NCBI GenBank assembly: GCA_030532895.1
Contig: JAUNKF010000009.1
Location: forward strand, 1 to 64,000
Source of the DNA: Lautropia sp.
GTDB taxonomy: Bacteria; Pseudomonadota; Gammaproteobacteria; Burkholderiales; Burkholderiaceae_E
Length of the DNA stretch: 64,000 bases
Direction of reading: 5' to 3'
The position numbers and the translations under genes are program-made. Positions 41,256 to 50,077 of this stretch are shown piece by piece; the stretch's first letter is position 1, and the number at the start of each line of letters is the position of its first letter. The notes beneath the pieces were generated by a model that made no database searches, had not been told where the DNA came from, and was given only the letters and a program-made list of their open reading frames with translations.

Positions 41256-43220
41256 ATGAAGCAGCTTGAATTTCCCGCCGGGCGGCCCATCGACATCGCC
41301 TGTCTCGGGCGTCTGGCCGTCGATCTTTATGGTGACAGCGTCGGCGTGGGGCTGGAGAACACGGCCGCTTTCCGCAAATACCTGGGGGGAAGTTCGGCCA
41401 ACATCGCGTTTGGCACGGCGCGGCTTGGTTTGAAGAGCGCCATGATTTCACGTGTCGGCAATGAGCAGATGGGGCGTTTTCTGCTGCAAACGCTGGCCAA
41501 TGAAGGTTGTGATGTTTCTCAGGTCAGCATCGATCCTGAGCGTCTGACAGCACTGGTGTTTCTGGCATTGAAGGATCAGGACACATTCCCGCTTCTCTTT
41601 TATCGGCGTGATTGTGCCGACATGGCCTTGTCGGAGGCCGATATCGACGAATCCTTTCTGGCTCGTTGCAAGTCGCTCCTCGTGACAGGCACGCATCTGT
41701 CGACGCCTGGCGTGCTGGCCGCCTCGCGCAAGGCGTTGCTGGCAGCCAGAGCCAACCGGACGGTGACGGTGCTCGACATCGATTACCGACCAGTGCTCTG
41801 GGGACTGACCGATACTGGCGATGGTGAAACTCGTTATATCGCCAGTGAGCGGGTCAGTGCACACCTGCAGGCGCAGCTCGGCTTGTTCGATCTGATCATC
41901 GGTACCGAAGAGGAATTCATGATCGCGGGGGGTGTGGTGGACGATCTCGTGGCGTCGTTGAAGGTGGCACGTCAACACACGGATGCGGTTTTCGTGCTGA
42001 AGCGCGGTGCGTTGGGCTGCCAGGTACTGGATGACGCGATCCCTGACGATCTGGATCAGCTGGAAATTTTCAGTGGTGAGCGCGTCGAGGTGCTGAACGT
42101 GCTGGGGGCGGGTGATGCCTTTGCCTCGGGGCTGATGTCGGGGCTGATTCAGGGCAAGTCCTATCGGGAATCGGCCCGCATCGCCAACATCTGTGGCGCC
42201 ATCGTCGTCTCTCGCCACGGGTGTGCGCCGGCCATGCCCTCACCGGATGAGGTGGCGTACTGGTTGACGAAACCGGCTGGCTTGCGGCCTGATCTGGATG
42301 AGCATTTGCAGCACCTGCACCGGGTCAGCATCCGGCGGCCACCGTGGCCCGAGCTGTGTGTGCTCGCCTTTGATCATCGCAGCCAGTTCGAGACATTGGT
42401 GGCTGCGCACGGCGTGGGCTATGAGGAGATTCCCCGACTCAAGCAATTGATCTTTTCGGCCCTGCTCCATGTGGCGGCGAAGCGGCCTGATCTGGCTGGG
42501 CGGCTCGGCTTGCTGGCCGATGACACCTATGCGCGTCAGGTACTGTGCGACGCCACCGAACGGCAGCCTGCCTGGTGGATCGGTCGGCCGGTGGAGCAGC
42601 CTGCTTCCCGTCCGCTGTGTTTTGACGGTACACGGAGCGTGGCGACCAAGATCCGTGACTATCCGCTCGAACACACGGTCAAGTGCCTGCTTTTTTATCA
42701 CCCCGAGGACACGACCGCAGTACGGCTTGCGCACGAGCAGCAGGCGTTGACGCTTTGGGAGGCCACACGTGCCAGTGGGCATGAATTGTTGCTGGAGTTG
42801 ATCGTGCCCAAACAGATGCCCGCCTCGGCCATCGATACCGACCCGGACAGCATCATCCTGCGCTCGGTTGCCCGCTTCTATCACCTGGGCGTGAAGCCGC
42901 AGTGGTGGAAGCTTGCCGGCATGCGGGCCGAGTCCTGGGCTACGCTTGCCGAGCTGATCGGGCAGCATGATCCGTGGTGCCGTGGGGCGGTGCTGCTCGG
43001 CTTGCACCAGCCCGAGGCCCAATTGCTCGAACATTTCCGGCAGGCCACGAACCCGGTGGTGAAGGGCTTCATGATCGGCCGCACGGTCTGGCATGAACCA
43101 CTGGATGCCCTGTTGGCGGGCAAGATCGATGAGGCGTGTTGCCGTGAACGGATGGCCGGCAATTTTGAACGATTGATCGATGGCTGGCTGGCCAGCCGCA
43201 ATTCGGAGGAATCAGCATGA
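41256..43220 (+). CDS. iolC: 5-dehydro-2-deoxygluconokinase with aldolase-like C-terminal domain
   Basis: 654 residues. The N-terminal ~330 residues are a PfkB-family kinase: DIACLGRLAVDLYGDSVGVGLE, GGSSANIAFGTARLG and the catalytic NVLGAGDAFASGLMSGL. The C-terminal ~310 residues are the DUF2090 domain (AFDHRSQFETL, LADDTYARQVL, GFMIGRTVWHEPLDALLAG), related to aldolases and present in IolC of many proteobacteria in place of a separate iolJ. It phosphorylates 2-deoxy-5-keto-gluconate and probably cleaves the product. The start is ATG 41256, with GGAG eight bases upstream. ATGA overlap with iolD. Confidence 0.93.
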   Translation: MKQLEFPAGRPIDIACLGRLAVDLYGDSVGVGLENTAAFRKYLGGSSANIAFGTARLGLKSAMISRVGNEQMGRFLLQTLANEGCDVSQVSIDPERLTALVFLALKDQDTFPLLFYRRDCADMALSEADIDESFLARCKSLLVTGTHLSTPGVLAASRKALLAARANRTVTVLDIDYRPVLWGLTDTGDGETRYIASERVSAHLQAQLGLFDLIIGTEEEFMIAGGVVDDLVASLKVARQHTDAVFVLKRGALGCQVLDDAIPDDLDQLEIFSGERVEVLNVLGAGDAFASGLMSGLIQGKSYRESARIANICGAIVVSRHGCAPAMPSPDEVAYWLTKPAGLRPDLDEHLQHLHRVSIRRPPWPELCVLAFDHRSQFETLVAAHGVGYEEIPRLKQLIFSALLHVAAKRPDLAGRLGLLADDTYARQVLCDATERQPAWWIGRPVEQPASRPLCFDGTRSVATKIRDYPLEHTVKCLLFYHPEDTTAVRLAHEQQALTLWEATRASGHELLLELIVPKQMPASAIDTDPDSIILRSVARFYHLGVKPQWWKLAGMRAESWATLAELIGQHDPWCRGAVLLGLHQPEAQLLEHFRQATNPVVKGFMIGRTVWHEPLDALLAGKIDEACCRERMAGNFERLIDGWLASRNSEESA

Positions 43221-45115
43221 GCGTCGCTACCGTTCGCCTGACGATGGCGCAGGCGCTGGCCCGCTATCTGGCGGCTGTGCGCATCGAGGACGAGGATGGC
43301 AGCCTGCACCCCTTCGTGGGCGGCGTCTGGGCCATCTTTGGTCATGGCAATGTTTGCGGCCTGGGTGAGGCCCTGGCCGATTTGCGGCAACCAGATGAAG
43401 GCCGTGCCTGGCGGCCCGAGGGCTTGCCAGTTTTTCGGGCGCATAACGAGCAGGGGATGGCCCATGCGGCCATAGCCTATGGCAAGGCGCATTTCCGTCG
43501 GCGCGTGATGGCGGCTACGTCTTCGATCGGGCCAGGGGCCACGAACATGGTGACGGCGGCGGCGCTTGCCTATGTGAACCGCCTGCCGCTTTTGCTGCTG
43601 CCGGGCGACATCTTTGCCAGCCGCGCGCCAGATCCTGTGCTGCAACAAAGCGAGGATTTTGCGGCAGGCGACACGAGCGTGAACGACTGCTTCCGGCCCG
43701 TATCGCGATATTTCGACCGGATCATGACGCCCGAGCAGTTGCTGGTGGCGTTGCCACGTGCCTTTGCCGTGCTGACTGACCCCGTGACTTGCGGCCCGGT
43801 CACGCTTTCCTTGCCGCAGGATGTCCAGGCCCTGGCCCATGATTATCCGGTGGATTTTTTCGAGCCTGCGCCGCTGCGCATCCGTCGTTTGACACCGGAT
43901 GAACGTGATCTGCAGGATGCGATCGAACGGCTTAGGGTCGCTCGTCGCCCGCTGATCATCAGTGGTGGAGGAGTGCTCTACAGTGGTGCCGGCAAGCAGC
44001 TGTCGAGTCTTGCAGAACAATACGGGATTCCGGTGGCTGAAACACAGGCGGGCAAGAGTGCGCTGGCCTGGACACACCCGTGCAATGTCGGCTCCATTGG
44101 CGTGCTGGGATCGCCAGCGGCCAACGAGCTGGCGGCCAAGGCCGATCTGATCATCGCGCTCGGCACGCGTTTACAGGATTTCACGAGCGGGTCGAATGCC
44201 CTGTTTGGGCAGGCCGATGTCCTGGCCGTGAATGTCTCGCCGCTGGATGCCACGCGCGCTCGGGCGCAGATCGTGCAGGGGGATGCGCGCACGGTGTTGC
44301 AGCAGTGGGCGCAGACCCCGGCGATATTTGATGGCATCGAAGCTGACTGGAGCAGGCTCACCCGTGAGCTGGCGAGCCGCTGGGTTGAGCGGGTGACGCA
44401 TCTGACGACCGCTGCCACGCCACCCGGACTGTTGCCTTATGACGCCGAGGTCATCGGCGCCGTGCGTGATTCTGCCAGTGATTCGCCGGCCAATGATGTG
44501 GTGGTGTGCGCGGCAGGTACCTTGCCTGCCGAGTTGCACAAGCTCTGGCGCTGCGAGGGCGCCGGCAACTACCACATGGATTATGGCTATTCCTGCATGG
44601 GCTATGAAATTGCCGGCGCGCTGGGTGTGAAGCTTGCTCGGCCCGAGCAGGAGGTCGTCGTCATGGTGGGCGATGGCTCCTACCTGATGATGAACAGCGA
44701 GATCGCCACGGCGCAGATGCTGGGGCTGAAGCTGATCATCGTCGTGCTGGACAACCGTGGCTTTGGCTGCATCAACCGTTTGCAGCGTGCAAGTGGCAGC
44801 CCGAACTACAACAACATGCTGGAAGATTGCGTGCCGGCGGGGGGAGAGGATGTCCGGATCGACTTTGCCGCGCATGCCGCGGCGCTCGGTGCCCATGCCG
44901 AGCAGGTGCCGGACATCGCCGCCTTGAAAACCGCGCTGGTCGCCGCGCGTGCCCGTGCGGGTGTGTCGGTGCTGGTGATCGACACCACCTTCGAGCGAAC
45001 CACCGATGACGGTGGGCACTGGTGGGAGGTTGGCATTCCGGCAGTGTCCGTGCACGACGCGGTTCGCGAGGCATATGCCGGCTGGCAACAGGCCAAGCAG
45101 CGTCAACGTCATTGA
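43217..45115 (+). CDS. iolD: Trihydroxycyclohexane-1,2-dione hydrolase IolD
   Basis: 632 residues, thiamine-diphosphate enzyme of the acetolactate-synthase superfamily. It opens the inositol-derived ring. N-terminal RLTMAQALARYL and FRAHNEQGMAHAAIAYGKA carry the catalytic Glu region. The ThDP motif is VMVGDGSYLMMNSEIATAQ...VVLDN in the C-terminal domain. Family hallmarks SSIGPGATNMVTAAALAYVNRLPLLLLPGD and YGYSCMGYEIAGALG are present. It overlaps iolC by four bases and is followed by iolE after 13 bases. Confidence 0.94.
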   Translation: MSVATVRLTMAQALARYLAAVRIEDEDGSLHPFVGGVWAIFGHGNVCGLGEALADLRQPDEGRAWRPEGLPVFRAHNEQGMAHAAIAYGKAHFRRRVMAATSSIGPGATNMVTAAALAYVNRLPLLLLPGDIFASRAPDPVLQQSEDFAAGDTSVNDCFRPVSRYFDRIMTPEQLLVALPRAFAVLTDPVTCGPVTLSLPQDVQALAHDYPVDFFEPAPLRIRRLTPDERDLQDAIERLRVARRPLIISGGGVLYSGAGKQLSSLAEQYGIPVAETQAGKSALAWTHPCNVGSIGVLGSPAANELAAKADLIIALGTRLQDFTSGSNALFGQADVLAVNVSPLDATRARAQIVQGDARTVLQQWAQTPAIFDGIEADWSRLTRELASRWVERVTHLTTAATPPGLLPYDAEVIGAVRDSASDSPANDVVVCAAGTLPAELHKLWRCEGAGNYHMDYGYSCMGYEIAGALGVKLARPEQEVVVMVGDGSYLMMNSEIATAQMLGLKLIIVVLDNRGFGCINRLQRASGSPNYNNMLEDCVPAGGEDVRIDFAAHAAALGAHAEQVPDIAALKTALVAARARAGVSVLVIDTTFERTTDDGGHWWEVGIPAVSVHDAVREAYAGWQQAKQRQRH

Positions 45116-45128
45116 TGGAGGGGTTCCC

Positions 45129-46067
45129 ATGAGCAGACTGGATGTTCGTATCGGTATCAACCCGATCGGCTGGAGCAATGATGACTTGCCGTCTCTGGGT
45201 GGAGAAACGCCGCTGGACACGGCGTTGGCTGAGGGCAGCGAGATCGGTTATCAGGGTTTTGAGCTGGGCAACAAGTTTCCGAAAACCGGCCCGGCGCTGA
45301 AGCAGAAACTCGATGATTTTGGCGTGGTCTGTGTCTCGGGCTGGTATTCGGCCAACCTCGGGCGGCTCGATGACTGGTCAGTGGCGCAGGAAATAGACGC
45401 CGCCCAGGCGCACATGGAGAAGCTGCAATACAACCGTTGCCAGGTGGTCGTCTATGGCGAAGTGGGTCACAGCATTCAGGGACAAATCGATACACCCTTG
45501 TCCCGCCGGCCGCGTTTCGTCCGGGCCGATGACTGGGCACGCTATGCTGAGCGCCTGAATGCCTTTGGCGCCCATCTGAAAGAGCGCTACGGGTTGACGC
45601 TGGCTTATCACCATCACATGGGGGCTTATGTGGAGCACCCGGATGAGATCGATCAGCTGATGGCGATGACTGATCCGGCCGCTGTGGGCCTGCTCTTCGA
45701 TACTGGCCACTGCTGGTTTGGTCAGGCAACGAACGATATGGAGAAGCGCATCGATGTGACGAAGACCCTGAAAAAGCATATCGACCGCGTCGTGCATGTG
45801 CATTGCAAGGATGTCCGCCCCGAGGTGATTCGCGACGTTCGCAACCGGGATCAGTCCTTTCTGAATGCGGTGCTGGCCGGTGCCTTCACCGTGCCGGGGG
45901 ATGGGGCCATCGATTTCGGTGCCGTGCTGGGGCTGTTGGCCGAGCATGGCTACCGGGGCTGGCTCGTGGTCGAGGCCGAGCAGGATCCGAAGGTGGCCCC
46001 TTCCTATCGCTATGGCAAGCTCGGCCACGACACCCTGCGAAGGCTGGTCGACACGTTGAACGGCTAG
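45129..46067 (+). CDS. iolE: Inosose dehydratase IolE
   Basis: 312 residues, TIM-barrel of the sugar-isomerase type. N-terminus RIGINPIGWSNDDLPSLGG is diagnostic. Metal-site segments include YHHHMGAYVEHPDEIDQL, LLFDTGHCWFG, VHVHCKDVRPEV and WLVVEAEQDP. It dehydrates 2-keto-myo-inositol to the trihydroxycyclohexanedione. The ATG at 45129 has GGAGGGG upstream; an earlier in-frame ATG inside iolD is not used. Confidence 0.94.
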   Translation: MSRLDVRIGINPIGWSNDDLPSLGGETPLDTALAEGSEIGYQGFELGNKFPKTGPALKQKLDDFGVVCVSGWYSANLGRLDDWSVAQEIDAAQAHMEKLQYNRCQVVVYGEVGHSIQGQIDTPLSRRPRFVRADDWARYAERLNAFGAHLKERYGLTLAYHHHMGAYVEHPDEIDQLMAMTDPAAVGLLFDTGHCWFGQATNDMEKRIDVTKTLKKHIDRVVHVHCKDVRPEVIRDVRNRDQSFLNAVLAGAFTVPGDGAIDFGAVLGLLAEHGYRGWLVVEAEQDPKVAPSYRYGKLGHDTLRRLVDTLNG

Positions 46068-46081
46068 AGGGGGTGCACATC

Positions 46082-46888
46082 ATGTCGAGTTTGCTGATCA
46101 AACCCAGGCTGGATCAGATCGTGATCCAGAACATCACGACGGAAAGCGCCGGCTGGACGTACATCGATTTTTCGGTGATCCGGCTGTCGGCCGGTCAGGC
46201 CCATGCGTTCACGGCGCGAGATGATCGTGAGTATTGCCTCACACTGCTCACCGGTCATGCCGACATCGAGGTGAGCGGGCAGCGTCATGCGGGCCTTGGC
46301 GAGCGCATGAGCGTTTTCGAGGACAAGTCTCCCTATGCCGTGTACGTGCCGCCACGTGCCGAGGTAAGGGTAACAGCGCTCGATGCCATCGAGCTGGCCG
46401 TGTCGGCGGCGCCAGCCACCGGACGCTTGCCGCCTCGGCTGATCGAACCATCTGCCATGAAGCGCAGCGTGCGGGGTAGTGGCAGCAACACACGCTACAT
46501 CTGTGACATCCTGCCCGAAACGGCCGAGGCCGAAAGCCTGCTGGTGGTGGAGGTGCTGACGCCCGCTGGCAACACCTCCAGCTATCCGCCACACAAGCAT
46601 GATGAGCAAAGCGAGGTTGAGACACTGTTGGAAGAAACCTACTATCACCGGCTGAATCCGTCACAGGGTTTTGCTTTTCAGCGGGTCTACACCGGCGATC
46701 GTGCTCTGGATGAAACAATGGCGGTCGAGGATCATGATGTCGTGCTGGTGCCCAAGGGCTATCACCCCTGCGGCACGGTGCATGGGTATGACCTCTATTA
46801 CCTCAACACGATGGCGGGGCCGGAACGGCGGTGGCGGTTCTTCAACGACCCCGACCATGCGTGGTTGTTCGACAAACCACTGAGCTGA
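46082..46888 (+). CDS. iolB: 5-deoxy-glucuronate isomerase IolB
   Basis: 268 residues, cupin isomerase. Metal-binding segments are SYPPHKHDE (HxH) and ETYYHR near the middle, then DVVLVPKGYHPCGTVHGYDLYYLNTMAGP and the terminal RRWRFFNDPDHAWLF. It converts 5-deoxy-glucuronate to 2-deoxy-5-keto-gluconate for IolC. The ATG at 46082 has AGGGGG about nine bases upstream; the longer frame from 45803 lies inside iolE and is not used. Confidence 0.92.
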   Translation: MSSLLIKPRLDQIVIQNITTESAGWTYIDFSVIRLSAGQAHAFTARDDREYCLTLLTGHADIEVSGQRHAGLGERMSVFEDKSPYAVYVPPRAEVRVTALDAIELAVSAAPATGRLPPRLIEPSAMKRSVRGSGSNTRYICDILPETAEAESLLVVEVLTPAGNTSSYPPHKHDEQSEVETLLEETYYHRLNPSQGFAFQRVYTGDRALDETMAVEDHDVVLVPKGYHPCGTVHGYDLYYLNTMAGPERRWRFFNDPDHAWLFDKPLS

Positions 46889-46931
46889 TCGGGCCTGGCC
46901 TTTGCCTGAAGCGCCTGCCCACCCAACACCG

Positions 46932-47801
46932 ATGACTGAAGCTGGCATGCCCTTTCGTTCTCCTGATGATTTTTTTGCGGCGATGGACGAGCGTTACAAC
47001 GACCTGAGCCGACGATTGCAGACCATTGCCAGAGAGCTGCGAAAGCACCGCGATCACATCGCTCTGATGAACGTGAACCAGCTCAGCGAGGCGATCGGGG
47101 TGGCGCCATCGGCGATGGTGCGCTTTGCGAAGAGCATGGGTTTTTCTGGCTACAGTCAGATGAAGGCGCTGTTCCGGCATGACCTGGCCGAGCAGATTTC
47201 CACGTCCGACAATTACGCGGAGCGGATTCGTCGGGTGGCGGCCGAGCAGCAGCAGGCGGCCGAGCGCATTCCGGGCAGCACGATCGTGAAGGAGGTGATC
47301 GACAACAACATCAAGAGTCTGGAGGACATGTTCAACCCCCAGTTGATGGAAGCCTTGAACGCTTCGGTGGATCTGATGACGAAGGCCAATGCGCTGTGGA
47401 TCATGGCAGCGGGCCGCTCCTTTGCGGCGGCGGCCTATCTGACGTATCTGACACGCCATAGCGACAAGCCCGTGCATTGGCTCAACGGCCTGTGCTTCAA
47501 CCTTGATGGTCAACTGAATGCAATCCGTCCGGATGATGTGCTGATCGTGATTTCCTATGCGCCCTATGCCGAAGCAAGTTGCAAGACCGTCCAGCTCGCA
47601 CGTGCCAAGGGGGCACAGGTCATTGCGATGACCGACAGCCATCTGGGTGAAATCGCCGACCATGCCTCCCAGGTGATCGAGATCCATGATCACAGCAGTT
47701 TTGGTTTTCGATCGCTGGCCAGCACGGTCTCGGCCGTGCAATCGCTATTTTTGCTGTATGCGGCACGCACGGAGCTGACCCGTATCGAACCGTTGCATTG
47801 A
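46932..47801 (+). CDS. RpiR/MurR-family transcriptional regulator, probable IolR
   Basis: About 289 residues. The N-terminal HTH_6 domain is seen in HIALMNVNQLSEAIGVAPSAMVRFAKSMGFSGYSQMKALFRHDL. The C-terminal half is a SIS sugar-phosphate domain (AGRSFAAAAYLTYLTRHSDKPVHW and VLIVISYAPYAEASCKTVQLARAKGAQVIAMTDS). RpiR-type regulators control iol genes in rhizobia and other proteobacteria, and this one lies inside the iol operon. The start is uncertain: ATG 46932 or 46947, neither with a strong ribosome site; TTG at 46902 also possible. Confidence 0.85.
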   Translation: MTEAGMPFRSPDDFFAAMDERYNDLSRRLQTIARELRKHRDHIALMNVNQLSEAIGVAPSAMVRFAKSMGFSGYSQMKALFRHDLAEQISTSDNYAERIRRVAAEQQQAAERIPGSTIVKEVIDNNIKSLEDMFNPQLMEALNASVDLMTKANALWIMAAGRSFAAAAYLTYLTRHSDKPVHWLNGLCFNLDGQLNAIRPDDVLIVISYAPYAEASCKTVQLARAKGAQVIAMTDSHLGEIADHASQVIEIHDHSSFGFRSLASTVSAVQSLFLLYAARTELTRIEPLH

Positions 47802-47852
47802 GCGTTTAGATACTTTCCACGCCGTTGGCGTGATTCTTCCAAAGGAGACATC

Positions 47853-48851
47853 ATGAGAATTGCTGTTCTGGGTGCTGGCCGGATCGGTCGGATTCACGCC
47901 AACAATCTTCGTGCCTTGGCGGATGTGTCGATTGCCTGCATTTGCGATCCGATCACATCACAGGCTGAAGCCCTGGCCCAGCAGACGGATGCGCCGGTGG
48001 GATCGGTTGATCAGGTGTTTGCCGATCCGACGATCGATGCGGTCGTCATCGCGTCCAGTACGGACACGCACAGTGAGTTGCTGCTGAAGGCTGCCGAGGC
48101 CCGCAAACATGTTTTTTGCGAAAAACCCATCGACCTGTCGCTGGTCCGCGCCGAGCAGTGCCGTGATGCCATCCAGAGAAGCGGCATCACCTGCATGCTG
48201 GGTTTTCAGCGACGGTTCGACCCGACCTTTTTTTCGGCCAAAACCCGTATCGAAGCGGGTGAAATCGGCACGCCCGAAGTCTTGATCATCACGAGCCGTG
48301 ATCCGGGCGCGCCGCCCGTGTCCTATCTGAAGGGATCGGGTGGCATTTTCCGGGACATGCTGATCCACGACTTCGACATCTGCCGCTGGATTCTGGATGA
48401 CGAGATCGTGAGCGTTCATGCCACGGCCAGTTGTCTCACCGACCCGAGCATCGCCCAGGAGGCCGGCGACTTCGATACGACGGCCGTCACCCTGCGCAGC
48501 CGTCAGGGGCGACTCTGCCAGATCAACACGAGCCGGCGCGCGGCTTACGGCTATGACCAGCGTTTCGAGGTGCTGGGTGATCGGGGCATGATCCAGTGTG
48601 GCAACCACCGCCCGACCGAAGTCGTGCATTGGGGCAGCCAGCACATCAGCATCGATTTGCCCGAGCATTTCTTCCTCGAACGCTACCGGGACGCTTATCG
48701 GCTGGAAATGCAGCATTTTCTCTCGGTGCTGAAGGAAGGCGGCAGCCCGCGCACCAGCATCGAAGATGGGGTGGCTGCTCAGCGTCTGGCTGATGCCGCC
48801 ACTGAATCGGCACGCACCGGACAGGTCGTTCAACTGGCTGAACAGGGTTGA
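47853..48851 (+). CDS. iolG: Inositol 2-dehydrogenase IolG
   Basis: 332 residues, Gfo/Idh/MocA family. NAD-binding VLGAGRIGRIHANNL at residues 5-19, EKPIDLS at about 92 with the catalytic-site Lys, and the substrate lobe with MLIHDFDICRWIL carrying the conserved Asp/His. It oxidises myo-inositol to 2-keto-inositol, the first step. A strong AAAGGAG site lies upstream. A short CACGCC/GGCGTG palindrome sits in the spacer before it. Confidence 0.9.
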   Translation: MRIAVLGAGRIGRIHANNLRALADVSIACICDPITSQAEALAQQTDAPVGSVDQVFADPTIDAVVIASSTDTHSELLLKAAEARKHVFCEKPIDLSLVRAEQCRDAIQRSGITCMLGFQRRFDPTFFSAKTRIEAGEIGTPEVLIITSRDPGAPPVSYLKGSGGIFRDMLIHDFDICRWILDDEIVSVHATASCLTDPSIAQEAGDFDTTAVTLRSRQGRLCQINTSRRAAYGYDQRFEVLGDRGMIQCGNHRPTEVVHWGSQHISIDLPEHFFLERYRDAYRLEMQHFLSVLKEGGSPRTSIEDGVAAQRLADAATESARTGQVVQLAEQG

Positions 48852-48860
48852 GGGGTTCAG

Positions 48861-49907
48861 ATGGGACGCACATTGAAAGTCGGCATCGTGGGCCTCGGGC
48901 GGCTCGGCCAGCGCCATGCAGAAAACCTGCATCGGCGGATACCGAATGCCGAGCTGGTGGCTGCTGCCAGCCCGGTGGCTGAAGAGCGTCAGTGGGCGAG
49001 CCAGACGCTTGGCGTGCCGACCGTGGTCGAGAGCCTCACGGCCTTGCTCGCCGTCGACGGGATCGAGGCCGTGGTGCTGGTCACACCCACCTCGTTGCAT
49101 GCCGAGCAGAGCATTCAGGTGCTGGAAGCCGGCAAGCACCTCTTTGTGGAAAAACCGCTGGCACTGAATGTGGCCGACTGCGAGCGGGTGGAGGCCACCC
49201 ATGTGCAGACGCAGGCACATCATCCGGGGCAGGTGGCGATGGTAGGTTTTGTCCGTCGTTTTGACCCGAGCTATGCCCATGCGCGTGAGGCCATTGTGGC
49301 GGGCGAGGTGGGCGAGCCGTTCTATGTCCGCTCGCAAACCTGCGATCAGCTCGACCCGAACGGGTTTTTCGTGCAGTTTTCAGCTACCTCGGGCGGCATC
49401 ATCATGGATTGCAACATTCATGACATCGATCTGGCCCGTTGGCTGCTGAGCGATGTCGAAGGCCATGCACCCCGCGCCACAAAAGTCCATGCCTCGGGCT
49501 GTTGTGCCGTTCACCCGGAGCTGGTGCAGCATCAGGATGTGGACAATGCCATCGGCACGATCGAATTTGCCGATGGCAAGTTGGCGACCGTCTATGCCTC
49601 ACGCACCTTTGCGCATGGCCATGAAACGAGCACCGAAGTCATCGCCACGGCCGGCAAGTTGCTGATTGGTGCAGGGGCTGCGCGGGATCGTGTCGTCAAG
49701 AGCGATGCGAGCGGGGTCAGTCATCGGGCGCTGCCGGATTTCTTTGCCCGTTTTGAAGAGGCATTTGCCATCGAGTTGCAGGCTTTCACCGATGCCTGCC
49801 TGGGCCTCGTGCCCCCACCGCTCAGCCTGCACGATGCCACCGAGGCGACACGGATCGGGGTGGCGCTGACGACTGCGCTCAGAAGCGGTCAGGCGCAGTC
49901 GTTGTAG
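48861..49907 (+). CDS. Second Gfo/Idh/MocA oxidoreductase
   Basis: 348 residues. VGIVGLGRLGQRHAENLHRR at the N-terminus, EKPLALNV at about residue 98 and IIMDCNIHDIDLARWLL carry the dinucleotide-binding and catalytic features. It is a paralogue of IolG, nine bases downstream of it. Possible substrates are scyllo-inositol, D-chiro-inositol or another inositol isomer; the sequence alone does not decide. Confidence 0.88.
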   Translation: MGRTLKVGIVGLGRLGQRHAENLHRRIPNAELVAAASPVAEERQWASQTLGVPTVVESLTALLAVDGIEAVVLVTPTSLHAEQSIQVLEAGKHLFVEKPLALNVADCERVEATHVQTQAHHPGQVAMVGFVRRFDPSYAHAREAIVAGEVGEPFYVRSQTCDQLDPNGFFVQFSATSGGIIMDCNIHDIDLARWLLSDVEGHAPRATKVHASGCCAVHPELVQHQDVDNAIGTIEFADGKLATVYASRTFAHGHETSTEVIATAGKLLIGAGAARDRVVKSDASGVSHRALPDFFARFEEAFAIELQAFTDACLGLVPPPLSLHDATEATRIGVALTTALRSGQAQSL

Positions 49908-49938
49908 GGCTGTGTGTGGCCGGTTCTGTTGCATTGGC

Positions 49939-50008
49939 CTAGGGATGCGCTGAACTAGTCCCGGGAGGCGCGGCGTCCGCTTGGCGTTGTCCAGAAAGTA
50001 TCCCTAGC
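49939..50008. promoter_or_regulatory. Paired CTAGGGAT motifs upstream of mmsA
   Basis: CTAGGGAT at 49939-49946 and ATCCCTAG at 50000-50007 form an inverted pair with centres 61 bases apart. The right copy is part of GTATCCCTAGC (49998-50008), identical to the motif upstream of iolC. It ends 69 bases before mmsA. Confidence 0.4.
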
Positions 50009-50077
50009 AACCTTTTCTGCCTTTGCTGCCTGCGTGATCGCAGGCAGGGGCTGTCAATCACGTCATCGGGAGAGAAC

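Noticed and set aside
47818-47832. CACGCC/GGCGTG palindrome before iolG as a terminator
   Set aside because: Only six base pairs with a three-base loop and no T-tract; more likely chance or a weak operator.
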